Positions 43,146 to 53,117 of a stretch of DNA of 64,000 nt are shown here, in pieces. Within the stretch, counting starts at the first letter, position 1, and every line of letters begins with the position of its first letter. A model generated the notes under the pieces. The model searched no databases. It was not told where the DNA came from and saw only the letters and a program-made list of their open reading frames with translations. Both the position numbers and the translations under genes were made by a program. Origin of the DNA: a virus; the IMG/VR virus record IMGVR_UViG_3300026488_000020, positions 1 to 64,000 of that record. One strand, written 5' to 3'.

Positions 43146-44324
43146 ATGAATTTAATTAAATTCGAACCAAAAGTAGAATCTGATGCAGAGTTTTCAATTG
43201 TTCATGAATATCGAAAAATTGATCATACGAAAGTATATGATATTTTAGAAAACATGATGGCAAATATTGAGAATTTATTACCTGGAAACTTCACGGGTTC
43301 AATCACAAAAGAAGATCAAATAAGTGACTATCTTGGTGAACAAGCAAGTTATTTTGAAAAGATAATTATTAAAATGGGTGCTGATAATCATGATCAAAAA
43401 GTTGAGTTATTATATCCAAAGTTATTACAAGGCAACTATTTTAGAATGAATGGCTCATTATATGTTCCTATTCTATTCTTGGAACGCTCGCCATTGGATG
43501 TTTTAAAAGATGTTAAAAAAGGTAATAAAATTTTTGTAAACTTATTGCCAACATTTAATCTAACGTTTAACTTCCAAAAGAATGAAGTTCTATTTAGAAA
43601 GAAAACTGTAGAACTTAACACTTTTATGAGAGTGTTGTTTGCGAATGAGATTGATTATTATGAAGATCTTATTAGAGCAAAAGTTATAACTAGATGTGAA
43701 TTACCAGCACATGAGATCAATGCTCATGTTTATAAGATGATGGGATTCTATGAGACTAGTTTCTTTGATGTTCATAAAATAGGACTAGCTAAATTTTTTG
43801 ATGAATATATTTTATTAGATTATTTTAGAGGAATGTTTAAAGACTTCTTTGATGTTGATAATATTAAAGATATTGTCAAATTGGTTATTAAATATCATGT
43901 TGATGATGTTGATATTAATATGTCTGATTTAACTAACCGTAGAATCGTGATGAATGAATATCTTATTAATCCGATTTATGAAATGTATTTGAGATTACTA
44001 TATGGAGCAATCGATAAGAATGAGAAGCAACAGTTCTTACCGACTATGAATTCAAGAGTATTAATTACTTCAGGTTTTAGAGGGTTAATGCATGCTGGGC
44101 AGTATTTTAATATTAGTCTACCATACACATCACCTCTTATAAATAAAGTGTCGCAAGATATTTATATTATTAATGATGGACGTATTCCAAAATCATGGAC
44201 AGCGAATCATCCATCTGGTTTTGGTAAGCTTTGTCCGATTTCAGTATCAGCTCAAAAAATGGGTTCAAACCTTGTATTTACAAATAATACAAGAATTAAT
44301 TATTATGGTAAGGTTGAGGTATAA
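43146..44324 (+). CDS. RNA polymerase beta subunit, N-terminal piece
   Basis: 392 aa. DINMSDLTNRRIVMNEYLINPIYEMYL corresponds to beta DDIDHLGNRR...E......R. Near the end, HPSGFGKLCPISVSAQKMGSNLVFTNNTRINYYGKVEV corresponds to [33 protein letters not shown]. The piece ends just after this block, and the next large gene continues with the beta C-terminal half. AAAGGA site. Split beta genes are typical of jumbo-phage polymerases. Confidence 0.88.
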   Translation: MNLIKFEPKVESDAEFSIVHEYRKIDHTKVYDILENMMANIENLLPGNFTGSITKEDQISDYLGEQASYFEKIIIKMGADNHDQKVELLYPKLLQGNYFRMNGSLYVPILFLERSPLDVLKDVKKGNKIFVNLLPTFNLTFNFQKNEVLFRKKTVELNTFMRVLFANEIDYYEDLIRAKVITRCELPAHEINAHVYKMMGFYETSFFDVHKIGLAKFFDEYILLDYFRGMFKDFFDVDNIKDIVKLVIKYHVDDVDINMSDLTNRRIVMNEYLINPIYEMYLRLLYGAIDKNEKQQFLPTMNSRVLITSGFRGLMHAGQYFNISLPYTSPLINKVSQDIYIINDGRIPKSWTANHPSGFGKLCPISVSAQKMGSNLVFTNNTRINYYGKVEV

Positions 44325-44326
44325 AT

Positions 44327-44605
44327 ATGAAAATAGAAAATATCGAAAGAGTAAATCAAATAAAAGATGAGTTGTCAACATTTAAAAAAAATATTAATCA
44401 GATGCAAAATTGGATTAAAATTCATCCTGATGGCGAAGGTTTTTTATTACAAGAATTTTCAGATGGTTCTGGTCATTTAAATATTGGTTTTATGTTTAAG
44501 GATGGTGATTACAATGCTGGTATTTATAAAGAGTTAGCTAATGCTACTCTTGAAATATTTGAAAAGCATTATGCAGTATTACTTGCAGAAATTGAGGAGC
44601 TATAA
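44327..44605 (+). CDS. Hypothetical helical protein between the beta pieces
   Basis: 92 aa, coiled-coil-like N-terminus. Lies between the two beta genes with 2-nt and one-base junctions, so it is co-expressed with them and could be an accessory polymerase protein; no sequence proof. Confidence 0.65.
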   Translation: MKIENIERVNQIKDELSTFKKNINQMQNWIKIHPDGEGFLLQEFSDGSGHLNIGFMFKDGDYNAGIYKELANATLEIFEKHYAVLLAEIEEL

Positions 44606-47118
44606 TGAGTTTAGATAAATTAGTATATGATGGAAATTTAGAAGATGCTTTAGATGAAGCAAATCAACTAGAGCCATTGGATACAATTAATGAATTGACC
44701 GCTAAAGAATTAGCTGAATCAATTGAGTTGGATAAACTTGACTTAACAGAAGCATACGAAAATGCTGATGAATCTCAAATTATGTTTAGTCCACAAATTG
44801 AAGTTTTTGAACCATGGGCAGCACATGTTGATGCATCAAGAACAAACATGTCTGCAAAACAGTTGCTTCAAACAGTAACATCAGATAATAATGATTCACC
44901 ATATGTTTTAAATAAAAACTATCAAGCAATGACAAATATCAATTCCCCATTCATTGAGTATGCAAAAGAAGATGGTGTAATTTTATACTCAAATTTCAAC
45001 TTCTTGATAATTTATTATCTTGCATCAAACGAGTTAGAAACATTATATTGTCCAGATGTAAAAAAACTTACAAATAATACTTTAACTTTAAAGTATAAAT
45101 TAGATATGCATAAGAGTAAAAAGTTTTCAAAAGGAGATATATTATTTGATTATACTGGTCAATCAATTGATGGTAATGTTCCAAAGATTGGATACAGAAC
45201 TAAAATTCTATATGGTTCGTTTTATGGATATACCGCAGATGATGCATTTGTAATGTCTGAATCATATGCTGATAGAACTCGCATCGATTATAGTAAAAAG
45301 GTTTTTGTACCTGTTACTAAAGAGTTAAAATATTTAAAAAATTCTCTAGATAAATATTTATTTACTCCTGGTGAAGTATCAGATGTAAATTATTTAGAAT
45401 ATTTTAAAATTGATTCGTCTGATAGTATGTTATCAGAGTTTAACAATACAAGTACTAGACAATCAAAGATTTATGGTAAGTCTGTTGATTCAATTCATGG
45501 TGGAACTATCAAATCTTTAAAGGTTCATAGAATCACAGATAAAACCTTTGATGAATTAGATGATGAGTATATATACACTGAAGGGTTAATTCGCGAGGTT
45601 CAAGAACAATATCAACGTCAGATTGAGATTAAAAAAGATTTATTTAAACATTTAAATAATGTTTTTACAGTTGAAGGTCAAGCAGTTGAGTTCACGAACA
45701 ATATTTTTTCACAGTGGGAAAGTACTGATAAATTTCCGAATCTGTCATTAGAAGCGATTGCAACTGATTATAGAATTGATAAAGATAAGATTGATTATGT
45801 TGTTGAAATTGAGATATATAAATCTGAACCAACATGTGTTGGTGATAAATTTGCAAATGTTTTTGCAGGTAAGGGTGTATGTTCGTTAATTTTGCCAGAT
45901 AATATTATGCCCGCTGGTGCAGATATTATATTTAATCCTCTTGGGTTATTTGGTCGTAATAACTGGGGGACTGTTTTTGAGATGGGAATTTCAAAAGTTA
46001 TCCAAGATATTGAATCACATCTAGATGATCAATCTGCTGTTGTTTCAAGATTAGAGTTTGTGCGCCAAAATTTCTTTGAAGTATTTGATAAAGAATATTC
46101 AAAAGCAGTATTAGAATTAATATATTCATTTGATGATCCAAAAATGTATGGTTTATTTAAAGAATCTGTTTTAAAAAATGGATTATATTTCTTCGTGGAT
46201 AATTTTCCTGGTATATCATTTAAAGATTATATCGATACTTTTATCTTAAAATATCAAGAACGTTACGATATTAATATCACAGATAAAGAACCTATTGTTT
46301 ATTCTGAGGAGTTGATGCAATTTCTTAGAGATAGAGGTTTTATTCATTCAGTATGGGGTGATGATATTGTTCAAGCAGTTCAACAAGAATGTTATGTTGG
46401 ATACAATTACTGGATTAAATTATTTCATACATCTTATAGTAAATACAATGCAATTTCTTTTGCAAATAGTTATTCTAAGAGTACGGGTGAACCTCCTCGG
46501 GGTAGAACTAAGGGTGGTGGCTGTCATATTAGTTGGCAATCAACTGCTGCGTTGATTGGTCATATGGAAGGCAATCCATGTTCTGTCGAATTACGAACAA
46601 TTAAATCTGACGCAGTTCAAGATAAAAATAACTTTAATCGTAAGATGATCCAAAATGGTGAATATATTATGAAAGATAAATATAAGTCTCCCACAGTTAA
46701 TACTTTAAATAATGGCCTTAATATGCTTTGTTTAAAATTTAGTTCTATTCATGATAATAATGATGAAGATTCATTTGATGATGATTATTCTGAAGCATTA
46801 GAAGATGAAGAAGAAGTGAAAATTGATGATTTATTTACTGGAGGAAATAAAGATTATGAAAGGGCGGATAATCAAGATTTAGAAATTGATGAAGATGAAG
46901 ATATGGTTGAATCTGTTGCAGTTGAATCTACACCTGCACATAATCCAGAGACCGGCGAAATTATAAAGGTTATAGAATATACGCCTGAAAGTGTTATAAA
47001 GGTTATAGATATAACTGATATTGGTGAGCCAATAATTGAAGAAGAAATTGATAATTCTGATATTGAAGAGGTTTTAAATTCTGATTCTGTTCAGATCGAT
47101 ATAGATATAGATGATTAA
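44605..47118 (+). CDS. RNA polymerase beta subunit, C-terminal piece
   Basis: 837 aa. PTCVGDKFANVFAGKGVCSLILP..IMPAGADIIFNPLGLFGRNNWG matches the beta block GDKMAGRHGNKGVVSKI...DMPY..G.PVDIVLNPLGVPSRMN. The region GHMEGNPCSVELRTIKSDAVQDKN lies near the switch/clamp segment. The C-terminal about 100 residues are an acidic tail (many Asp/Glu, DIDIDD at the end) absent from cellular beta. The N-terminal about 60 residues are also acidic. GAGGAG site; ends in a strong palindrome. Confidence 0.88.
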   Translation: MSLDKLVYDGNLEDALDEANQLEPLDTINELTAKELAESIELDKLDLTEAYENADESQIMFSPQIEVFEPWAAHVDASRTNMSAKQLLQTVTSDNNDSPYVLNKNYQAMTNINSPFIEYAKEDGVILYSNFNFLIIYYLASNELETLYCPDVKKLTNNTLTLKYKLDMHKSKKFSKGDILFDYTGQSIDGNVPKIGYRTKILYGSFYGYTADDAFVMSESYADRTRIDYSKKVFVPVTKELKYLKNSLDKYLFTPGEVSDVNYLEYFKIDSSDSMLSEFNNTSTRQSKIYGKSVDSIHGGTIKSLKVHRITDKTFDELDDEYIYTEGLIREVQEQYQRQIEIKKDLFKHLNNVFTVEGQAVEFTNNIFSQWESTDKFPNLSLEAIATDYRIDKDKIDYVVEIEIYKSEPTCVGDKFANVFAGKGVCSLILPDNIMPAGADIIFNPLGLFGRNNWGTVFEMGISKVIQDIESHLDDQSAVVSRLEFVRQNFFEVFDKEYSKAVLELIYSFDDPKMYGLFKESVLKNGLYFFVDNFPGISFKDYIDTFILKYQERYDINITDKEPIVYSEELMQFLRDRGFIHSVWGDDIVQAVQQECYVGYNYWIKLFHTSYSKYNAISFANSYSKSTGEPPRGRTKGGGCHISWQSTAALIGHMEGNPCSVELRTIKSDAVQDKNNFNRKMIQNGEYIMKDKYKSPTVNTLNNGLNMLCLKFSSIHDNNDEDSFDDDYSEALEDEEEVKIDDLFTGGNKDYERADNQDLEIDEDEDMVESVAVESTPAHNPETGEIIKVIEYTPESVIKVIDITDIGEPIIEEEIDNSDIEEVLNSDSVQIDIDIDD

Positions 47119-47148
47119 ACGCATATTACTATAGTAATATGCGTTTAA
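47115..47148. terminator. 34-bp perfect palindrome after the beta operon
   Basis: TTAAACGCATATTACTA and its exact reverse complement, starting at the beta stop codon. A long stem suited to ending transcription in both directions. Confidence 0.75.
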
Positions 47149-47175
47149 AATAAAATTAACATATAAAGGGTCGCA

Positions 47176-47625
47176 ATGAGAAAATATGATGATATTGAGC
47201 GAGATATGTTGTCAAATTATATTTTAGATGTTGTTCGAAATTTAATTGAAAACAAGATTCCATTTACATTGGCAATTGATAATTGGAATAATTGGTCAGC
47301 TGAGTTTCCTGCAAATTTAAAAGATAAAGATCGATTTATGATAAACATTAAAGAACAAGCATTGGATGATTCGTATGCAGATAAAGATGTTGTTGATATT
47401 GTGATTGATATTCAAGGAATTGAGTATCAAAAACGATTAGATATCAGCGACATACATGCAGTTTCATTTGATACTGGTTTACCACCTTTTATTGTAAAGC
47501 AGTATAAAGATAAACCTCCTGCACCCACTCCTAAAAAAACATTATCTAGGGATGTTGAAGATAAAGAAGGTTTAGAACATTCTTTAAAAATGTGGAAATT
47601 ACATAATAAGGAGATGTTTCAATGA
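47176..47625 (+). CDS. SspB-like adaptor candidate
   Basis: 149 aa. The order LIENKIPFTLAIDNW...FPANLKDKDRFMINIKEQA...DIVIDIQGIEYQKRLDISDIHAVSFD resembles SspB, the adaptor that brings substrates to ClpXP, including the pattern of N-terminal helix, beta-sandwich and linker with a short C-terminal tail. Similarity is weak and seen by eye. If right, it may redirect host proteolysis. Overlaps the topoisomerase gene start by 4 nt. Confidence 0.45.
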   Translation: MRKYDDIERDMLSNYILDVVRNLIENKIPFTLAIDNWNNWSAEFPANLKDKDRFMINIKEQALDDSYADKDVVDIVIDIQGIEYQKRLDISDIHAVSFDTGLPPFIVKQYKDKPPAPTPKKTLSRDVEDKEGLEHSLKMWKLHNKEMFQ

Positions 47626-49502
47626 GACATGCAATTAAAGATGATAGATGGCACGTTCTGAATAGAACTGGAATGTATCTTGGCTCAACTGTTCAAACAG
47701 ATTGTGAAGAATATTTAATTATAAATAACGAGTTTAAATTATTTAAGACTAAGTATGTGCCTGCTCTTGTAAAAATGGTAAATGAAATTATTGATAATTC
47801 TGTTGATATTTTAAAAGATTACAAATCAGGTAAAATTGATGTTGTAATGAATGTTGAAAAGAATCAAGTTATGGTAACAGATAATGGGAAAGGTATTCCT
47901 ATTAAAGAAATTGAGAATCTTGATGGTTCGCATATTCTAGTACCAAAGGCTTGTTGGTCGATTGCAAAATCAGGTTCAAATTTTAATGATGATGAAGAAG
48001 ATGCAAGTACAATTGGAACCAATGGTGTTGGATCATTTTGTACTAATGTATTATCTTCAAAGTTTGTTGGTATCACAGATGATGGAGAAAAAAAATATTC
48101 AGGTACATGGGGATCAAATTGTGATCCGAGTTCATATAATGAGACAATAAAAGAGAGTTCTGGTAAGAAAGGTACTTCAGTATACTTTGAACCGGATTTA
48201 GGTAGATTAGGTATTGAATCATTTAATGATGACACAATGTTAATTATTAAGCAACGGTTGATAAACTTAACGATCGCTTATCCAACTATTAAGTTTACAT
48301 TTAATGGTGAAAAAATCCAATATACTCAAAAGCAATTTATGGAATTGTTGGGTACAAATGGGAATATCTTTTCAGATAAAACTGGTAAATATTCTTACGC
48401 TGTGTTTCCAAGTGTCTCAGGAGATTTTGAAACATTTTCGATTGTAAATGGTTTGAACATTAAATCAGGTACACATATTGATTACTTATTAAAATATATT
48501 ACATCAACAATTAAAGAAAAACTTCCTAAAAAGTTTGATAAGATTACAGTTGGTGATATCAAAAATAAACTAAAGATTGTTTTTATTGGTAAAGATTTTC
48601 CTAAGATACAATGGAGTGGTCAAACTAAAGAGGTTGTTGGTAATTCTAATAAAGATATTAGAAGTTATCTTGGAGAAGATTGGAAAAAACTATTAATAGA
48701 TATTTCAAAAAATAAAGAAATCATTGCTCCAATTACATTTTTACATGAAGCTAAGCTTGATGCTGAAGAACGTAAAAAGGCAGCTGAAGTTGATAAAGAG
48801 TTAAAGAAAACTAAGGTAATGAAGCTTCGACACGCATCAAAAGAGAAAGTCTTTTTAATGTTAACAGAAGGTGATTCAGCACTTAAAGGAATTATTAAGG
48901 CTCTAGGCAGACTTTTAAATGGTTACTTACCACTTCGTGGAGTTGTAGCAAATCCATACACAAACAATATTCAAAAGATTGTTAAGAATGCTGAGTATAA
49001 AGATATTATGAATACTCTAGGATTAAAATTCTCAGAAGTTAATACATGTTTAAATATGAATTATAAGTATGTTGTTTTAACTACAGATGCTGATGTTGAT
49101 GGTGCACACATTCAAGGATTATTATTAGGATTCTTTTATAAATTTTGCCCTGATATATTTGAGCATAAACGTATTCTTATTTTAAGAACGCCAATTAAAG
49201 TTGCAAAAGATAAAAAAGAAAATATGGTTGCAGCATTTATTACTGAGCAAGAATATGTTGATTTTATGAAAGTGAAATCAAATTCAAAATATACGATTGA
49301 GTATAAAAAAGGGTTGGGTTCTCTTAATCCAAAAGAATATGAACAGTTTTTTAAATTGAGACCATTTGAGGAATGTTTAGTACAACTTGATTATACTGAA
49401 CATGATTTACAGCAAATGGTTAAATGGTTAGAAGATGATGCAGATTTTAGAAAAACTAAGATACAAGAACGCATCAAAGATTTTGATGTTGATTCAATAT
49501 GA
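47622..49502 (+). CDS. Type II topoisomerase, ATPase/TOPRIM subunit (GyrB/T4 gp39-60-like)
   Basis: 626 aa. GHKL ATPase: VNEIIDNSVD (N59), VTDNGKGIP (87-93), IGTNGVGSFCTNVLS. TOPRIM: FLMLTEGDSALKGIIKALGR and VVLTTDADVDGAHI. In T4 the two parts are separate genes (39 and 60); here they are one protein, as in other phages. Works with the breakage-reunion subunit at 51699. AAGGAG site. Full length, no missing catalytic residue seen. Confidence 0.92.
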   Translation: MRHAIKDDRWHVLNRTGMYLGSTVQTDCEEYLIINNEFKLFKTKYVPALVKMVNEIIDNSVDILKDYKSGKIDVVMNVEKNQVMVTDNGKGIPIKEIENLDGSHILVPKACWSIAKSGSNFNDDEEDASTIGTNGVGSFCTNVLSSKFVGITDDGEKKYSGTWGSNCDPSSYNETIKESSGKKGTSVYFEPDLGRLGIESFNDDTMLIIKQRLINLTIAYPTIKFTFNGEKIQYTQKQFMELLGTNGNIFSDKTGKYSYAVFPSVSGDFETFSIVNGLNIKSGTHIDYLLKYITSTIKEKLPKKFDKITVGDIKNKLKIVFIGKDFPKIQWSGQTKEVVGNSNKDIRSYLGEDWKKLLIDISKNKEIIAPITFLHEAKLDAEERKKAAEVDKELKKTKVMKLRHASKEKVFLMLTEGDSALKGIIKALGRLLNGYLPLRGVVANPYTNNIQKIVKNAEYKDIMNTLGLKFSEVNTCLNMNYKYVVLTTDADVDGAHIQGLLLGFFYKFCPDIFEHKRILILRTPIKVAKDKKENMVAAFITEQEYVDFMKVKSNSKYTIEYKKGLGSLNPKEYEQFFKLRPFEECLVQLDYTEHDLQQMVKWLEDDADFRKTKIQERIKDFDVDSI

Positions 49503-49618
49503 TTGAAATATCGTATGCTGATGCTGGAATATATACGTTTTTAGTTTTTGTTGCTGGTATTGTGTATGAACACATTGCTAGCAAATTCAATTACAAAACC
49601 GGTAAATATGAAGGTTAA
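49499..49618 (+). CDS. Small membrane peptide (39 aa)
   Basis: MIEISYADAGIYTFLVFVAGIV then a polar end. ATGA overlap with the topoisomerase stop; no clear ribosome binding site, so it would depend on coupling. The frame stays open after its TAA for another 41 codons (to 49744) with protein-like sequence ending RAASRAANFDQSF, suggesting readthrough or a recently split gene. Confidence 0.4.
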   Translation: MIEISYADAGIYTFLVFVAGIVYEHIASKFNYKTGKYEG

Positions 49619-49771
49619 TTTAAAATAAACACTAAATGCTATGCAATAGCAAACTCAAATTATGGAAACGTATTCGGACATAACACAAGTACTCGCGAAG
49701 GTAGAGCTGCTTCTAGAGCCGCAAATTTTGATCAATCGTTTTAAACGATCTTTATCGATAAGGATAGAAAA

Positions 49772-50311
49772 ATGAAAATAGTAGAAATACTTGAAGATTT
49801 ATATAATATACATGGCAGATTATTAAATGATTATGCATGGCTAACCGCTGAGAAAATAGAAACATATAAATATGCATCAAAAGGTGATTATTTTATATAT
49901 GATGAGGTTAATGAGTGTTATGTTAATCATAACTCTTCAATTCCAAAACATGTAATTGAAGAAGCAAAACACAAAGTTTCTAATATTTTAGAATTACTCT
50001 ATCAGATGGAAGATGTTGCAAAAAATAGATACGATATATCATGTCTTAGAGGAGAGCCTCTAAGACACTTTATAGAATTAGATGTTGATAATCTGATTAT
50101 TGGTGAAATAGATACAATGTCTGGTGATGGTGAAGTAGGTGTAACATTAGAATTAAATTCAAACATCTTTAACTTTTGGTGGGTAGGAGCAGAGCCTCTA
50201 GGACACTTTCAATATTTTAATGATTCTGAAGATGCAAGAGATGAAGCTAAAATGTTTATATTAGATGCGCGAATAGATTTGATACAAAATTTAATTGAAA
50301 GAAGTGTTTAA
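49772..50311 (+). CDS. Hypothetical protein
   Basis: 179 aa, acidic, contains LRGEPLRHF and GAEPLGHF as an internal near-repeat. Its AAGGA ribosome binding site lies inside a degenerate copy of the CGATCTTTATCGATAA palindrome (49743-49765). No family recognised. Confidence 0.65.
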   Translation: MKIVEILEDLYNIHGRLLNDYAWLTAEKIETYKYASKGDYFIYDEVNECYVNHNSSIPKHVIEEAKHKVSNILELLYQMEDVAKNRYDISCLRGEPLRHFIELDVDNLIIGEIDTMSGDGEVGVTLELNSNIFNFWWVGAEPLGHFQYFNDSEDARDEAKMFILDARIDLIQNLIERSV

Positions 50312-50707
50312 ATGACAATAATTAGAAATGAGTATGGTAATTCAATGTTTATTGCTATACGATTAAAAAAGGGTGATGTTACTGATAAAATGTTTAAATA
50401 CATTTTGAACTGTTCACAATCAGATATTGATGAACTCAAAGAAGGTCATCAATATGATGGATATATTGATTATCTTAATATGCAGGATGAAGTGGATAGT
50501 GATATTCGAGGTGATCATATTCTACAATTTATCTGGCCAGAAGATGATGATGACTCTTTATTTATAGGTGTTCCTATAAGTTTTGAATCTCTTGAACCAT
50601 TTAGTATCAACTTTATTGATGTTGATGTTCAAAAAATTGTTAACTTTAAAATGAGATTTAAACTAGATTTAGGTATCAAAAACTATATTACATGTCCAGG
50701 AGAATAA
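50312..50707 (+). CDS. Hypothetical protein
   Basis: 131 aa, acidic, no motif recognised. Abuts its neighbours. Confidence 0.6.
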   Translation: MTIIRNEYGNSMFIAIRLKKGDVTDKMFKYILNCSQSDIDELKEGHQYDGYIDYLNMQDEVDSDIRGDHILQFIWPEDDDDSLFIGVPISFESLEPFSINFIDVDVQKIVNFKMRFKLDLGIKNYITCPGE

Positions 50708-50968
50708 ATGGAAAAAATGAATGTTGAGTGGAGAGAAACGGCAAGTGCAAGTGCGATTGCAAAAATTCTAGGAATTGATTTTAGCAAACATAAAGAGTTT
50801 AAAACTCTTTTAGAAGGTTCTGGTCTGGAAACCACAGATGAGGAATATGTTGTAAAAAATAGAACAGTACAATATAAAGCATATAATATTATTGATACAA
50901 TTTATTTTTGTAAAGATGCATTAGTTCGTGAAAATGAAAAAACAGTTACTATTGAGATCGAGGAGTAA
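50708..50968 (+). CDS. Hypothetical small protein
   Basis: 86 aa. SASAIAKILGIDFSKHKEFKTLL may be a helix-turn-helix-like start; otherwise no motif. AGGAG site. Confidence 0.6.
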   Translation: MEKMNVEWRETASASAIAKILGIDFSKHKEFKTLLEGSGLETTDEEYVVKNRTVQYKAYNIIDTIYFCKDALVRENEKTVTIEIEE

Positions 50969-50970
50969 TT

Positions 50971-51690
50971 ATGTTAGAATATTTTAGAGTTCAAAAAGAT
51001 AAATTAAAAGATGCTAGACATATATTACCATTATGGAATTATTTAGAACCAACATTAGAAGTATCTTCTAATGTATCTGAAAATAATGATTATGAAATTG
51101 AAAAGGTATCTTCAAAAACGTTACAAATTGTTTTAAATTCACATATTACTGGAGAATTATATTTAAGAACTTTTGGAGATACTAAATACATTGTGTGTCA
51201 ATTTGGTGATGAAGAGATTTGGTTTGATGTTGATACATTAGAAACACGTGCACCAAGTTCTTGGAAATATGGTGAAGATTTTTATATTAGAAAGAAGAAG
51301 CCTAAAACATCGATTAGAAATTGTTTATCACATGAAGAAGCAGTTTTATTATACAACCAGGGTGTTGCATTATACAATGCTATATCAAAAGATTATGCAT
51401 TTAAATATGCAAACAAACATTATGTTTCAAAAGATATTGCTAGGAACAATCAACACACTTTTAAGAAACAGATTTGGAAGATTAGTAGATTAACTGTTCA
51501 AGATAACCTGATTGAGTTATTAGAGAAATCTAAGAAAGTTATATTAACACAATCTAATCATAATGTTGGAATTGTTGGTAAATTTACAAAACATGTAAAT
51601 GGTCAAAAATCTTTAAAAAATCAAATTAAGGGTGAGTTCAAATTAGTAAAACATTTTATACATAATGTTTTACACCATTTTAAAAAATAG
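50971..51690 (+). CDS. Hypothetical protein
   Basis: 239 aa, basic C-terminal half. No family recognised. Lies between the topoisomerase subunits. GAGGAG site. Confidence 0.65.
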   Translation: MLEYFRVQKDKLKDARHILPLWNYLEPTLEVSSNVSENNDYEIEKVSSKTLQIVLNSHITGELYLRTFGDTKYIVCQFGDEEIWFDVDTLETRAPSSWKYGEDFYIRKKKPKTSIRNCLSHEEAVLLYNQGVALYNAISKDYAFKYANKHYVSKDIARNNQHTFKKQIWKISRLTVQDNLIELLEKSKKVILTQSNHNVGIVGKFTKHVNGQKSLKNQIKGEFKLVKHFIHNVLHHFKK

Positions 51691-51698
51691 GAGCATTA

Positions 51699-53117
51699 AT
51701 GGCAAACTTAAAAGAATTGAATAGAGTATTCTCTGAGATTAATCTTGGAGATTTTTATGATACAGATTATTGTGATTATGCAATTTATAGAGCACTGCAA
51801 CGTATTCCAAGTTTAATTGATGGTTTTGCTCAGACGCAGCGTAAAGTTGTATACACAATGATTGATCAAAATATTGATAAAAAGACGAAAGTATCCGATT
51901 TAGCCGCAGTTGTATCATTAGCTACAAAGTATCATCATGGTTCTTTATCTATTGAAACAACAATTACAAATTTAGTTCCTCAATGGAATAATCAAGTGCC
52001 TCTTCTTAGAGAGGATGGTACATATGGTTCAAGATCAGAAAGAGAAGCTTCAGCTTCTAGATATATCGAATCGAGATTGTATAAATATTCAAAAGTTATT
52101 TTTAATAAGATAGATAATGAATTATTTGTGAAGAAACAGATTGTTGAAGGTAAGCAGATTGAGCCAGCGAATATGTTGCCAATTGTACCTTTACTCTTGA
52201 TTAATGGTCAAAGTCAAATTGGTGTTGGATATTCATCGGATGTTCTACCTCGAGATATAAAAGTTATTTTAAAATTGATGCGAGAAGTTTTAACAGGTAA
52301 GCGTAAAGAGATACCAACTGAGATACCACCAGCTGCTCCGTTATTTAAAGGCTCCATTATAAAAAATGATAAGAGTGGTTGGGATTTTTATGGAATCGTT
52401 GAAGAGTTGAAAAAAGGCGAAATTCATATAACTGAAGTTCCTCCTAGATATACTCGAGAATCATATATGAATGTTTTAGAAGTTTTAAAAGATGCTGGTA
52501 AAATAAAATCGTATAATGAAAATATTGTCGGAGATGAATTTGATATAGTTGTAAAATTTGGGTCATTGGCTACTTTAAACGATGCTATTAAACTTGATTC
52601 AAAAACTGACCAAAATGTTAGAAATTTAAAGATTATTCAATTTTTAAAACTAACTGGTACAAAGTCGGAAAACTTAACAGTTGTTAACACTAAAGATGAG
52701 ATAGTAAGATATAACAATGTTGCTGAAATATTGTTTGAATATATTATTTACATGCTTGGTGTTTACAAGAAGCGTAAAGCATATTTGCTTGAGAAGATGC
52801 GTAAAGATACTATCATGAATAATGAAAAGATTAGATTTATTCAAATGGTAAATAATGATATAATTCTTTTAAAAAATAGAAAGCGTAAAGTTATTGATGA
52901 TGATCTAGTTTTAAAAAACTTTGAGAAATTTGATAATTGTTATGATTATTTATTGAATATGCGTCTAGCGAGTTTAACTTCTGAAAAGATTGATGAATTA
53001 GAAAGTGTTATTAAAGAGGATGCTGCATCTATTATTAAATTAGAAGAAACAACTGCTGCAAAAATATGGTTAGAAGATTTAGATCAATTTGAGAAATTTC
53101 TCAAAAAAGGAGAGTAA
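51699..53117 (+). CDS. Type II topoisomerase, DNA breakage-reunion subunit (GyrA/ParC, T4 gp52-like)
   Basis: 472 aa. ALQRIPSLIDGFAQTQRKVVYTM (start of the winged-helix domain), KVSDLAAVVSLATKYHHGSLSIETTI, and the active-site segment REDGTYGSRSEREASASRYIESRL with Tyr122. The length equals the T4-type medium subunit; the beta-pinwheel tail of gyrase A is absent, so it is not expected to introduce negative supercoils. GGAG site. Confidence 0.92.
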   Translation: MANLKELNRVFSEINLGDFYDTDYCDYAIYRALQRIPSLIDGFAQTQRKVVYTMIDQNIDKKTKVSDLAAVVSLATKYHHGSLSIETTITNLVPQWNNQVPLLREDGTYGSRSEREASASRYIESRLYKYSKVIFNKIDNELFVKKQIVEGKQIEPANMLPIVPLLLINGQSQIGVGYSSDVLPRDIKVILKLMREVLTGKRKEIPTEIPPAAPLFKGSIIKNDKSGWDFYGIVEELKKGEIHITEVPPRYTRESYMNVLEVLKDAGKIKSYNENIVGDEFDIVVKFGSLATLNDAIKLDSKTDQNVRNLKIIQFLKLTGTKSENLTVVNTKDEIVRYNNVAEILFEYIIYMLGVYKKRKAYLLEKMRKDTIMNNEKIRFIQMVNNDIILLKNRKRKVIDDDLVLKNFEKFDNCYDYLLNMRLASLTSEKIDELESVIKEDAASIIKLEETTAAKIWLEDLDQFEKFLKKGE

